From assembly GCF_029854215.1 (NCBI RefSeq), contig NZ_CP122961.1:1240001-1304000 (forward strand): 64,000 nucleotides of DNA. The letters are read 5' to 3'. A model generated the notes under the pieces. It was not told the DNA's origin, made no database searches, and worked only from the letters and a program-made list of their open reading frames with translations. This DNA comes from Halomonas alkaliantarctica. Lineage in GTDB: Bacteria > Pseudomonadota > Gammaproteobacteria > Pseudomonadales > Halomonadaceae. Below are positions 48,047 through 56,307 of the stretch, in pieces. Position numbers and translations under genes: made by a program. Position 1 is the first letter of the stretch; each line of letters starts with the position of its first letter.

Positions 48047-50284
48047 ATGACCGAGTCGAATCAAAACGCCCCCTTGAGTCTGCTAGCCACTTGTCCGAAA
48101 GGCATTGAAGGCTTGCTCCACGATGAACTAGTGGCATTGGGCGCCACGCCGGGCAAAACCACTGTGGCGGGGGTTTACTTCACCGCCAGCCAAGCCATCG
48201 CCTACCGCGTATGCCTGTGGTCGCGATTGGCCAACCGGGTTATCTTAACCTTAGTGCGCGAGTCGATGATCGACACCGCCGAGCAGGTGCGTGATGTGGT
48301 TGCCCGCATTGCCTGGACTCAACACTTGGCGCCAGGCAACACGCTGGCAGTCGATTTTCACGGCCGCAGTGAACATATTCGCCACACCCGTTTTGGCGCG
48401 CAAACCGTTAAAGACGGCGTGGTTGATGCACTCCAACTGGCGGGGCAGGAACGCCCCAACGTTGATACCAAAACGCCGCATTTGCGTATCTACGCCCACT
48501 TGCACCGCATGAACTTAACCATTGGCCTGGATCTCTCTGGTGAAAGCCTGCACCGTCGCGGCTACCGCCGGGATGTAGGCCATGCGCCGCTAAAAGAGAA
48601 TTTGGCCGCTGCACTGTTGGTCCGCGCGGGTTGGCCAGAGCGCTTCAAATCAGGGGAGCCGTTGATTGACCCGCTGTGCGGTGCAGGCACGCTGCTGATT
48701 GAAGCCGCCATGATGGCCGCCGACCAGGCTCCGAACCTTAACCGTGAACGTTTCGGCTTCCACGGCTGGGCAGGGCACGATGACGAAGCGTGGCGGGAAC
48801 AGAAGCGCGAAGCCGAAGCGCGGGCTTCGATAGGTCGCAAACGCTGCAAAGCTCAGCTATTAGGCTTTGACCAGAGCCCTGCAGCACTGACAGCAGCAAA
48901 ATCCAATGCCATGCGCGCAGGCATACCAGCCTTGATTAGCCTGCATGGGCAGAGCCTGGCCCAGCTTACCCGGCCAGATACGCTCACCGCCGAACGCGGC
49001 CTGCTGATCACCAATCCTCCTTACGGCGAGCGCCTGGGTGAGTTGCCTGAACTGGTGCGTCTCTATGCCCAGCTGGGTGAGAAAGCCAAAGCGCTATTCC
49101 CAGGCTGGACGCTGGCGGTGTTTACCGGCAACCCTGATCTCGGCCACCGATTGGGGATGCGTGCGCACAAACAGTACGCGCTTAAAAACGGTGCCCTGGA
49201 TGCCAAGCTGCTACTCATGGAGATTGGGGGTGCCGAGCACCTACCTGCCGTTAGCGATACAAAGCCGGTTCAGAGTGAGAGCGATTCAGTGGCGCTACCT
49301 AGTGAAGAGGCTAGCGAAGAGCAAACGGCTCATAAAAACCAAGACAATGCGCAGATGTTCGCCAATCGACTGATTAAAAATCAGAAGCGCTTGAAGAAGT
49401 GGCTGAAGCAGAGCGGTGAAACCAGTTATCGCGTGTATGACGCTGATATGCCCGAGTACGCTTTGGCGGTGGATCGTTACGGTGATCGTGTGCACGTGCA
49501 AGAGTACGCGGCGCCCAGTTCGATCAACCCGGCTCAAGCGCAGAAGCGCTTGTACGATGCCTTGGAAGTCATGCCCGAGGCGCTTAACGTTGACGCCAGC
49601 AAGATTTATATCAAGCGCCGTGAGCGCCAAACGGGCAGCGCCCAGTATCAAAAGCGCGCTGCCAGCGGCGAACGCTTTGAGGTGCAGGAGGGTGAGGCAA
49701 GGCTATGGGTCAATCTGCGCGACTATCTCGATACCGGGCTGTTTCTTGACCACCGTCCGGTACGTCGGATGCTGGGCGAAATGGCCGACGGCAAGCGCTT
49801 TTTAAACCTGTTCTGTTACACCGCCACAGCGACCGTACAGGCGGCCTTAGGCGGCGCCAGTGACAGCGTGAGCGTGGATATGTCCAACACCTACCTGGAG
49901 TGGGCCAAGGACAATTTTGCGCTAAATAAGCTCGATCCACGGCTACATCGCGTGGTTCGTGACGACTGCTTCCGCTGGCTGGAAACCGCCAACGCCGAAT
50001 TTGATCTGATCTTTATGGATCCGCCGACGTTCTCCAACTCCAAGAAGATGCGCGATACCCTCGACGTACAGCGCGATCACCCGCGGTTAGTTGAGCTCGC
50101 CATGGCGCGCTTGGCACCCGGTGGCACCTTGGTGTTTTCTAATAACCAACGCCGCTTTAAACTCGCTGAAGCGCTTAGCGAGCACTACGCGGTCGAGGAT
50201 ATTACCGGGCGCAGTTTTGACCCCGATTTCCAGCGGCGCACCAACCTGCACCACGTATTCCTACTTCGTCATAAGCTGTCATAA
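48047..50284 (+). CDS. rlmL: Bifunctional 23S rRNA methyltransferase RlmKL
   Basis: This 745-residue fusion protein methylates G2445 (m2G, N-terminal half) and G2069 (m7G, C-terminal half) of 23S rRNA. It has an N-terminal THUMP region (residues about 45-155), a first Rossmann domain with PLCGAGTLLIEAA and TNPPYGERLGE, and a second with FLNLFCYTATATVQAALGGA and FMDPPTFSNSKKM. A charged linker (SESDSVALPSEEASEEQT, near residues 410-430) makes it about 40 residues longer than E. coli RlmL (702). Confidence 0.97.
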   Translation: MTESNQNAPLSLLATCPKGIEGLLHDELVALGATPGKTTVAGVYFTASQAIAYRVCLWSRLANRVILTLVRESMIDTAEQVRDVVARIAWTQHLAPGNTLAVDFHGRSEHIRHTRFGAQTVKDGVVDALQLAGQERPNVDTKTPHLRIYAHLHRMNLTIGLDLSGESLHRRGYRRDVGHAPLKENLAAALLVRAGWPERFKSGEPLIDPLCGAGTLLIEAAMMAADQAPNLNRERFGFHGWAGHDDEAWREQKREAEARASIGRKRCKAQLLGFDQSPAALTAAKSNAMRAGIPALISLHGQSLAQLTRPDTLTAERGLLITNPPYGERLGELPELVRLYAQLGEKAKALFPGWTLAVFTGNPDLGHRLGMRAHKQYALKNGALDAKLLLMEIGGAEHLPAVSDTKPVQSESDSVALPSEEASEEQTAHKNQDNAQMFANRLIKNQKRLKKWLKQSGETSYRVYDADMPEYALAVDRYGDRVHVQEYAAPSSINPAQAQKRLYDALEVMPEALNVDASKIYIKRRERQTGSAQYQKRAASGERFEVQEGEARLWVNLRDYLDTGLFLDHRPVRRMLGEMADGKRFLNLFCYTATATVQAALGGASDSVSVDMSNTYLEWAKDNFALNKLDPRLHRVVRDDCFRWLETANAEFDLIFMDPPTFSNSKKMRDTLDVQRDHPRLVELAMARLAPGGTLVFSNNQRRFKLAEALSEHYAVEDITGRSFDPDFQRRTNLHHVFLLRHKLS

Positions 50285-50290
50285 GAGAGC

Positions 50291-50350
50291 TAGTATGAAG
50301 AGAACTAGTATGAAAAGAGTTAGTATGAAAAGAGCCAGTATGAAGAGAGC
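50291..50350. repeat. 15-bp tandem repeat, 4 copies
   Basis: Four adjacent copies of YAGTATGAARAGARY at 50291, 50306, 50321 and 50336 fill the spacer between rlmKL and the thioredoxin-fold gene. Each carries an ATG followed by a purine-rich stretch. Confidence 0.95.
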
Positions 50351-50360
50351 TTCAGCATGA
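50295..50360 (+). CDS. Possible 21-codon repeat micro-ORF (MKRxS)4
   Basis: The repeat block forms a complete short frame encoding four MKR-x-S units ending in ASA. Its TGA overlaps the ATG of the next gene (ATGA at 50357). There is only a weak purine-rich site before the first ATG, but each unit carries its own ATG. It may be a coupling leader or an accident of the repeat; the product, if made, would be a basic peptide. Confidence 0.3.
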   Translation: MKRTSMKRVSMKRASMKRASA

Positions 50361-50692
50361 TTCAGCTATCGCTTTACACAACCATGGGCTGCCATCTCTG
50401 TACCCAACTAGAGGCACTGGTAGCCGCACTGGCGAATCAAAAGGTGTGGCTGCACCACATCGAGATTAGCGACGACGACGCATTAGTAGAGCGCTATGGC
50501 GTTCGCATACCTGTGCTGGTGGATGGTGATGGCAATGAGCTGGATCGGGGCTTTGAGCTGGAGCGATTGAGTGCGTGGTTACGCGAGCGCGGCTGGCTGG
50601 ATGAAGCGGCGCTAGCGGCGTTTACAGCACCGCCAGACACCACGCCGCCTAAAGGCGCCCATAAGCGTGATGGTCGGCGTTTCTTAAGTTAA
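50357..50692 (+). CDS. Thioredoxin-fold (glutaredoxin-like, DUF836) protein
   Basis: This 111-residue protein has a thioredoxin fold with the redox motif CHLC (in TMGCHLCTQLEAL, residues 12-15), a cis-proline segment RIPVLVDGDGNELDRGF, and helix ERLSAWLRERGWL. Members of this glutaredoxin-like DUF836 group have no established substrate. Its ATG overlaps the stop of the repeat micro-ORF. It follows rlmKL by 72 bp and probably shares its transcript. Confidence 0.85.
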   Translation: MIQLSLYTTMGCHLCTQLEALVAALANQKVWLHHIEISDDDALVERYGVRIPVLVDGDGNELDRGFELERLSAWLRERGWLDEAALAAFTAPPDTTPPKGAHKRDGRRFLS

Positions 50693-50741
50693 TAAGTGCA
50701 TGCATGGGGTTAGCTAAGAACAGGAGACTAGCGCGCTAGGC

Positions 50742-51023
50742 TTAAAGTACATCCAGCAACGATAGCTGGCGCATCGCTTCCTGGCCTTCCGGGGTATTGT
50801 CGGCCACTTCCAGCACCTTGCGAAAGCCCCGCGAGGACTGAATAGTGGTTTCATCTTCCAGCCACATATGGGCTTGATCCAGAGTATCGGCTAGCTGATG
50901 TTTCAGGCCGCCAAATTGGGTGCCGATTTGGCCCCAGGCGCGGCTGAAAATCCAGTCACCAAACATATCCTGGTGAATATGAACCAACACATAGTCATGG
51001 TTGGTTTCCCAGCGTACGATCAC
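50742..51023 (-). CDS. WGR-like small protein
   Basis: This 93-residue soluble protein contains FSRAWGQIGTQFGGLKHQL, which resembles the WGR motif (WGRIG..GG) of small bacterial WGR proteins and PARP-associated domains, with Gln in place of Arg. The rest is helical and acidic. The start is GTG at 51023 with AAGGAG 6 nt upstream. It diverges from pdxB. Function unknown; the WGR match is a weak visual one. Confidence 0.7.
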   Translation of the reverse strand: MIVRWETNHDYVLVHIHQDMFGDWIFSRAWGQIGTQFGGLKHQLADTLDQAHMWLEDETTIQSSRGFRKVLEVADNTPEGQEAMRQLSLLDVL

Positions 51024-51121
51024 AACACTCTCCTTACTTAACCTTTAAAAGATAGCCTTTAAACACGCCTGCCCATCAAGCCGTCGCGGGCGTATTGTAA
51101 AGCCCGGATACCCAAACGCCT

Positions 51122-52270
51122 ATGAAACTTGTCATCGACGCCAATATCCCCGCTGCCGAGCGCTGCTTCGGCCATTTCGGTTCGCTCACCCGCGTACCAG
51201 GGCGGGAGATAAACGCCGCCCATCTTCAGAACGCCGATGCGCTCATCGTGCGCTCCATTACCCAGGTCAACGATCAGCTGCTTGCCGATAGCCCCGTGCG
51301 CTTTGTTGGCACCTGCACCATCGGCACCGATCATATTGACCAAACTGCGCTTGCCCAGCGCGATATCGATTTCGCCAGCGCGCCAGGCTGCAACGCCGAA
51401 GCGGTGGTTGATTATGTGCTGAGCAGCCTGCTGACCCTGGCGGAACGCGATGGCTGGGCACTTAGCGAGCGCACTGTGGGTATTGTGGGGGTGGGCAATG
51501 TGGGTAGCCGACTGCAGGCGCGACTAGCCGCCATGGGCGTGGCAACGCTGGCCTGTGATCCGCCCAGGGAAGAAGAGGGGGCAGAGGAAGGCTTTCACTC
51601 CTTAGACGCCCTGATTGAGCGCTGTGACGTGCTCTGCCTGCATACACCGCTAACCCGTCAAGGCCCCCACGCGACGTACCAGCTACTCAACGCTCAACGT
51701 ATCGAGGAGCTGGCGCCGGGGTGCGTGCTGCTCAATGCCGGGCGCGGCGATTGCGTGGATGGTTTAGCGCTGCGCAGCCGCCTTGCGGGTAAGGGCGATA
51801 TCAGCGCCATACTGGATGTGTGGGAGAAAGAACCCGATATCGATGCTGGCCTGCGTGATCTGGTCTCTATGGCAACACCGCATATTGCCGGGCATAGCCT
51901 GGACGGCAAGCTACGCGGCACCTGGATGATTCAGCAGGCGCTGGCTCACCACTGCGGTCAGCCAAGCGATCTTACATTTGCTGATATTTGCCCACCCCCC
52001 TCGCTGGCGTCGCTGCATTTGCAGCACGCACTGCCTCCTGAAGATGCGCTAAGACTTTGCATGAGAGCGGTTTATGACGTTCGTCGTGACCACGATGCGC
52101 TCCAGCGCCAAACGCAGCACCACGGTATGCGAAAAGGCTTTGATGGCTGCCGAGTCAACTACCCGCTAAGGCGCGAATTCGCCACGCTCAACGTGCAGCT
52201 GTCAGGGGAGGCGGTTGCACTGGAAGGCATACTGCGTGGAGCAGGGTTTACGGTAACGCGAGCAAACTAG
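51122..52270 (+). CDS. pdxB: Erythronate-4-phosphate dehydrogenase
   Basis: This 382-residue D-2-hydroxyacid dehydrogenase carries out the second step of DXP-dependent pyridoxal phosphate synthesis. It shows MKLVIDANIPAAERCFGHFG, RSITQVN, the NAD motif GIVGVGNVGSRL, the catalytic Arg region LNAGRGDCVDG, and TPHIAGHSLDGKLRGT with the catalytic His. A C-terminal PdxB dimerisation domain follows. The length equals E. coli PdxB (about 378). Confidence 0.96.
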   Translation: MKLVIDANIPAAERCFGHFGSLTRVPGREINAAHLQNADALIVRSITQVNDQLLADSPVRFVGTCTIGTDHIDQTALAQRDIDFASAPGCNAEAVVDYVLSSLLTLAERDGWALSERTVGIVGVGNVGSRLQARLAAMGVATLACDPPREEEGAEEGFHSLDALIERCDVLCLHTPLTRQGPHATYQLLNAQRIEELAPGCVLLNAGRGDCVDGLALRSRLAGKGDISAILDVWEKEPDIDAGLRDLVSMATPHIAGHSLDGKLRGTWMIQQALAHHCGQPSDLTFADICPPPSLASLHLQHALPPEDALRLCMRAVYDVRRDHDALQRQTQHHGMRKGFDGCRVNYPLRREFATLNVQLSGEAVALEGILRGAGFTVTRAN

Positions 52271-52280
52271 TGAACAATAG

Positions 52281-52308
52281 GCAGTGAAAAACAGCCAGTG
52301 AAAACCGT
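52281..52308. repeat. 14-bp tandem duplication after pdxB
   Basis: GCAGTGAAAAACAG is followed directly by CCAGTGAAAACCGT, 10 bp after the pdxB stop. Confidence 0.7.
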
Positions 52309-52322
52309 CGCCGAATAACAGT

Positions 52323-52344
52323 AAGGCCCGCAGATGCGGGCCTT
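52323..52344. terminator. Hairpin between pdxB and htpX
   Basis: The perfect stem AAGGCCCGC with GCGGGCCTT, loop AGAT, lies between the convergent genes. The T-run is short on both sides. Confidence 0.65.
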
Positions 52345-52369
52345 AAATATATAGAGCTGCTAGACAATC

Positions 52370-53275
52370 TTACTGGCGATAAGCGGCTTCTTTCAGCGCG
52401 CGAATGCGCTCATCCAGCGGCGGGTGGCTGGCAAATAGCTTTTCCACCAGCGAACGCGTTTGGCCTTTGGTGATGGCCATGGCGCGCAGCGTGTCTGGCA
52501 TTTGATCGGGCATTTCCGTTTCGGTTTTCAAGCGTGCCAGCGCGCTGACCATCGCATTGGTACCCGCCAAGCGCGCACCTGCTTCGTCGGCGCGGTATTC
52601 GCGGTAGCGCGAGAACCAGGCGACAATAGCTGAGGCTAAAATACCGAATACAATTTCAGCGACCATCACCACTGCGAAGTAGCCCATAAAGCCCAGTCCG
52701 CCTTCGCCATCGCTGCGGCTGCGCAGGAAGTTATCGACTAGATGTGCCACTACCCGGGCAAAGAACATCACAAAGGTGTTCACCACGCCCTGTATCAGCG
52801 CCAGCGTTACCATATCGCCGTTAGCGACGTGACCAATTTCGTGAGCCAGTACTGCGCGAACTTCCTCCGGGCGCATACGATTCATCAAGCCTGCCGATAC
52901 GGCTACCAGCGCATCGTCTTTGTTCCAGCCTGTAGCAAAAGCGTTCGACTGCTGGGCCGGGAATATACCCACTTCCGGGGTTTTGATACCCGCCTCGCGA
53001 GAGAGCTCAGCGACCGTGTCCAGCAACCACTGTTCGGTGGAATTGGAGGGCGTTTCGATAATCACTGTGCCAGTGCTGCGCTTAGCCATCCATTTGGAGA
53101 TAAACAGCGAGACGATGGAGCCCGCCATACCGAAAATAAAGCAGAAAATCAGCAGGCTGGTGAAGTTGATGCCCTGGCCGCGCAGATAGCCCTCTACGCC
53201 TAGCACGCGCAGAGTAATACTGGCGACCAGCAAAACCGCTATGTTGGTGCCTAAAAACAGCAGAATTCGCATCAT
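52370..53275 (-). CDS. htpX: Membrane zinc metalloprotease HtpX
   Basis: This 301-residue inner-membrane protease takes part in membrane protein quality control, together with FtsH in E. coli. Two N-terminal helices (residues 5-22 and 38-60), the zinc motif HEIGH (His145, Glu146, His149) within [14 protein letters not shown], a third and fourth helix, and the distal Glu in [15 protein letters not shown] are all present. The C-terminal [15 protein letters not shown] is typical. AGGTGGAGAACC-type spacing before the ATG gives a fair ribosome site. Monocistronic. Confidence 0.96.
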   Translation of the reverse strand: MMRILLFLGTNIAVLLVASITLRVLGVEGYLRGQGINFTSLLIFCFIFGMAGSIVSLFISKWMAKRSTGTVIIETPSNSTEQWLLDTVAELSREAGIKTPEVGIFPAQQSNAFATGWNKDDALVAVSAGLMNRMRPEEVRAVLAHEIGHVANGDMVTLALIQGVVNTFVMFFARVVAHLVDNFLRSRSDGEGGLGFMGYFAVVMVAEIVFGILASAIVAWFSRYREYRADEAGARLAGTNAMVSALARLKTETEMPDQMPDTLRAMAITKGQTRSLVEKLFASHPPLDERIRALKEAAYRQ

Positions 53276-53370
53276 GGTGCAGGTTCTCCCCTAAAGTTCA
53301 TCGAAGCATTACTAGATTAATGGCTTAGATACGTGCTGTTCATGGCAGTTTCAAGTCATGGCTACAAAAC

Positions 53371-54618
53371 CTACTGCCGATAGCGCGACAAGAAATTGGC
53401 AAAGCGGTCGAGTGCATCGCCTAACTGGTCGGCCCAGGGTAGCGTCACGATGCGCACATGGTCCGGCTCGGGCCAGTTAAAGGCCGTGCCCTGCACCAGT
53501 AATATTTTTTCCTGCAGCAGCAGATCAAGCACCATCTGCTGGTCGTCTTTGATATTGAAGACCTTGGGATCGAGCCGCGGAAAGGCGTACAGCGCGCCTT
53601 TAGGTTTCACGCAGGAAACGCCGGGGATTGCATTCAGCTTTTCCACGGTAATATCGCGCTGGGCCAGCAGCCGCCCGCCGGGCAGGATTAAATCGTTAAT
53701 CGATTGATAGCCACCCAGCGCGGTTTGAATGGCGTGCTGGGCGGGCACGTTGGCACATAGCCGCATGGAGGCCAGCATATTCAGTCCCTGGATATAGTCC
53801 TGAGCGTTTAGCTTGGCCAAGGTGCCGGAGATAATCATCCAGCCCGAACGAAAGCCCGCACAGCGATAGCTTTTGGAGAGCCCATTCATGGTGATGACCA
53901 GTTGGTCATCGTCCGCTAGCGCGCCCGTCGCGGTGTGCTCAACACCGTCATACAAAATCTTGTCGTAGATCTCGTCAGAGAACACCACCAGGTTATGCTG
54001 CTTGGCGATCGCCAACACCTCTTTCACCACGGCAGGCGGATACACCGCGCCGGTCGGGTTATTGGGGTTGATTAGCACAATGGCCCGAGTATGGCTGGTG
54101 ATCTTGGCGCGAATATCTGCCATGTCGGGCGTCCAGTCCGCCTGCTCGTCGCACAGGTAGTGCACCGCGTGACCACCGGAAAGGTGGGCGGCGGCGGTCC
54201 AGAGCGGGTAGTCCGGTGCGGGAATGAGCACTTCATCGCCGTCATTCAGCAGTGCTTGCATGGCCATCACGATCAGCTCAGACACACCGTTGCCGATGAA
54301 GATATCCTCAATACCCACGCCGGGAATCTGCTTGCGCTGGCACTCCTGCATAATCGCTTTACGGGCAGAGTAGAGGCCTTTGGAGTCGCAGTAGCCCTGG
54401 GCCGTGGGCAGGTTACGCATCACATCCTGGAGAATCTCTTCCGGCGCCTCAAAGCCAAAGGGCGCAGGATTGCCGATGTTCAGCTTGAGGATTCGCTGAC
54501 CTTCCTCTTCCAAGCGCTTGGCATGGTCGAGCACCGGGCCACGAATGTCATAGCAGACATTGTGCAGCTTATGAGATTTCTTTAACGGTTGTGGTTCGTG
54601 TGACTGCGGGGTATCCAT
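53371..54618 (-). CDS. alaA: Alanine transaminase AlaA-type aminotransferase
   Basis: This 415-residue class I PLP aminotransferase resembles E. coli AlaA, which forms alanine from pyruvate and glutamate. It shows YDIRGPVLDHAKRLEEEG, NIGNPAPFGFEAPEE, GNGVSELIVMAMQALLN, NPNNPTGAVYP and the PLP lysine in GLSKSYRCAGFRSGW. The start is uncertain: ATG at 54618 is used, but a TTG at 54633 extends the same frame and neither has a strong ribosome site. Confidence 0.93.
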   Translation of the reverse strand: MDTPQSHEPQPLKKSHKLHNVCYDIRGPVLDHAKRLEEEGQRILKLNIGNPAPFGFEAPEEILQDVMRNLPTAQGYCDSKGLYSARKAIMQECQRKQIPGVGIEDIFIGNGVSELIVMAMQALLNDGDEVLIPAPDYPLWTAAAHLSGGHAVHYLCDEQADWTPDMADIRAKITSHTRAIVLINPNNPTGAVYPPAVVKEVLAIAKQHNLVVFSDEIYDKILYDGVEHTATGALADDDQLVITMNGLSKSYRCAGFRSGWMIISGTLAKLNAQDYIQGLNMLASMRLCANVPAQHAIQTALGGYQSINDLILPGGRLLAQRDITVEKLNAIPGVSCVKPKGALYAFPRLDPKVFNIKDDQQMVLDLLLQEKILLVQGTAFNWPEPDHVRIVTLPWADQLGDALDRFANFLSRYRQ

Positions 54619-54722
54619 GAGGTGTCTGTCCAAAAGTAGCTAGAGGCCTAAAAGTGTCCAAAAAGCATGAGTGTCTAAAACAGCGCCCACAAGCCATTTT
54701 CGGCTATAGAGCTACTAGGCCA

Positions 54723-55679
54723 TTATGCGTCGGAAAGTGCTTGATTGTCTTCGTCGTTTTGCACGGGCGGCGGTGGAATATCCGCAGGCGTTTCGAGCGT
54801 TAGCCTGCCCAGCTTGCCGTCGCGTAGTTCATGAAGCAGTACTTCGGCGCCGCGGTGCAGATCCACCGCGCCACCGGGGCGCAGGCCGCCACGGCGGGCA
54901 GCGATATCTTTCAAGATCGCGTTCCCATCGAAGCCTGCAATGGCGAGAAAATCGGGCTTTTTCGGGCCATCCGCATCAATGTCGTGGGGAATGTCTGGCG
55001 CGGCGTAAGGCGGCAGCTCTTTGAGCTTATAACGCTCGGTGAGCGCGTCGGGGTAGCGCTTGGCCAGCTCTGCGCTAGTGACAATCGCCACATCGGTGTA
55101 CTCGATAGCGGTATCGCGAATGGCGCCGGTGGCAGCGAGGCGATAGGCGCTAGCCTGATCCTCAATTTTCGGCCACAGCACCCCAGGGGTATCGGTAAGC
55201 GCCACACGTCCATCAATACGCACCTTTTGTTGGCGCTTAGTGACCGCAGGCTCGTTGCCAGTTTTGGCGATTTTTCGCCCGGCCAGGCCGTTAATCAGCG
55301 TCGATTTACCCACGTTAGGAATGCCCATTACCATCACGCGCACATCCCGGTCGGCGCGAACGGCACCGGCCAGCTCATGGCATAGCTTGGGAATCTTTTT
55401 TAGTTCGCGGGTATTGGTGGTGGTGACAGCCAGAGCGCGCATATTTTCTTGGGCATCGAAATAAGCGACCCACTCGGCCGTCCGTTCTGGGTCGGCGAGA
55501 TCCGCTCGGGAGAGAATTTTCAGCACCGGCTTATGGCGCGTTAGCTCGGCCAGCATCGGGTTGGCGCTGGAGTAGGGCAGACGCGCGTCGAGTACCTCGA
55601 TCACGACATCGATCTCTGGCAGTACCTCCGCAATCTGGCGGCGGGCCTTGTTCATATGTCCTGGAAACCAGCCGAGCAT
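54723..55679 (-). CDS. Circularly permuted ribosome-biogenesis GTPase (YlqF/RbgA family)
   Basis: This 318-residue GTPase of the YlqF/RbgA family is linked to late 50S assembly. It opens with MLGWFPGHMNKARRQI, typical of the family. The G motifs are permuted: the G4-like SRAD (residues 57-60) precedes G1 GIPNVGKST (119-127) and G3 DTPG (163-166). The G4 motif is usually NKxD, so SRAD is a deviation. An RNA-binding C-terminal part follows, then a 25-residue Pro/Asp-rich tail. It lies after msrB with a terminator between. Confidence 0.9.
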   Translation of the reverse strand: MLGWFPGHMNKARRQIAEVLPEIDVVIEVLDARLPYSSANPMLAELTRHKPVLKILSRADLADPERTAEWVAYFDAQENMRALAVTTTNTRELKKIPKLCHELAGAVRADRDVRVMVMGIPNVGKSTLINGLAGRKIAKTGNEPAVTKRQQKVRIDGRVALTDTPGVLWPKIEDQASAYRLAATGAIRDTAIEYTDVAIVTSAELAKRYPDALTERYKLKELPPYAAPDIPHDIDADGPKKPDFLAIAGFDGNAILKDIAARRGGLRPGGAVDLHRGAEVLLHELRDGKLGRLTLETPADIPPPPVQNDEDNQALSDA

Positions 55680-55711
55680 GAATCTCTCCTACAAGTACAA
55701 AATAGCGGCAC

Positions 55712-55748
55712 AAAAAAGCGGGCGATCATTCTAGCAGATGACGCCCGC
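55712..55748 (-). terminator. msrB terminator
   Basis: On the minus strand GCGGGCGTCAT pairs with ATGATCGCCCGC (one bulge) and is followed by TTTTTT. Confidence 0.85.
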
Positions 55749-55782
55749 CTTGCCGGGTTTCCTTGCGAGGATTTAGCGCTGA

Positions 55783-56181
55783 TTACTCGTCAGGGTGAAA
55801 TTCCAGTGATACCGAGTTAATGCAGTAGCGCAACCCGGTGGTGTCGGGTGGTCCATCGGGGAACACGTGGCCCAGGTGAGCATCGCAATGGGAACAGACC
55901 ACCTCGGTACGCTGCATGCCGTGAGTGGTATCCGTATGTTCCTCAACGCAGCGGCTACCTAACGGCCTATCAAAGCTTGGCCAGCCGCAGCCAGCGTCAA
56001 ACTTATGCTCGTTTTCGAACAGCGGCGCATGACAACAGACGCAGTGGTAAATACCCTGTGCATCGCGCACCTGATAGTCGCCGGTGAAAGGGCGCTCGGT
56101 GCCTTTTTCACGCGCCACGCGGTACTGCTCTGGCGTGAGCTGTTGTTGCCACTCGTCAGGGGATTTTTCAATTTTCGCCAT
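55783..56181 (-). CDS. msrB: Peptide methionine (R)-S-oxide reductase MsrB
   Basis: This 132-residue enzyme repairs methionine-R-sulfoxide in proteins. Structural zinc cysteines are Cys47/Cys50 (HCVCC) and Cys96/Cys99 (CSHC). The catalytic cysteine is Cys120 in [11 protein letters not shown], and Cys65 in DAGCGWPSF is the likely resolving cysteine. GHVFPDGP is the usual loop. The gene is complete, of standard length and monocistronic. Confidence 0.97.
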   Translation of the reverse strand: MAKIEKSPDEWQQQLTPEQYRVAREKGTERPFTGDYQVRDAQGIYHCVCCHAPLFENEHKFDAGCGWPSFDRPLGSRCVEEHTDTTHGMQRTEVVCSHCDAHLGHVFPDGPPDTTGLRYCINSVSLEFHPDE

Positions 56182-56307
56182 GGGGTTCTCCTCTCCCTCT
56201 GGTTTGCCACTTTTCAGAGGCTTATTAAGCAGGCTAGCTTAACACTCTGCTGAGTGACAGCGAGTCGCCTGCTCAAGTTCAGCAAGTACGAACCCCCGAA
56301 TGTGTAT

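Noticed and set aside
50291..50350. Direct repeats resembling a small CRISPR array
   Set aside because: The 15-bp copies are adjacent with no spacers, and no cas genes are present; this is a simple tandem repeat.
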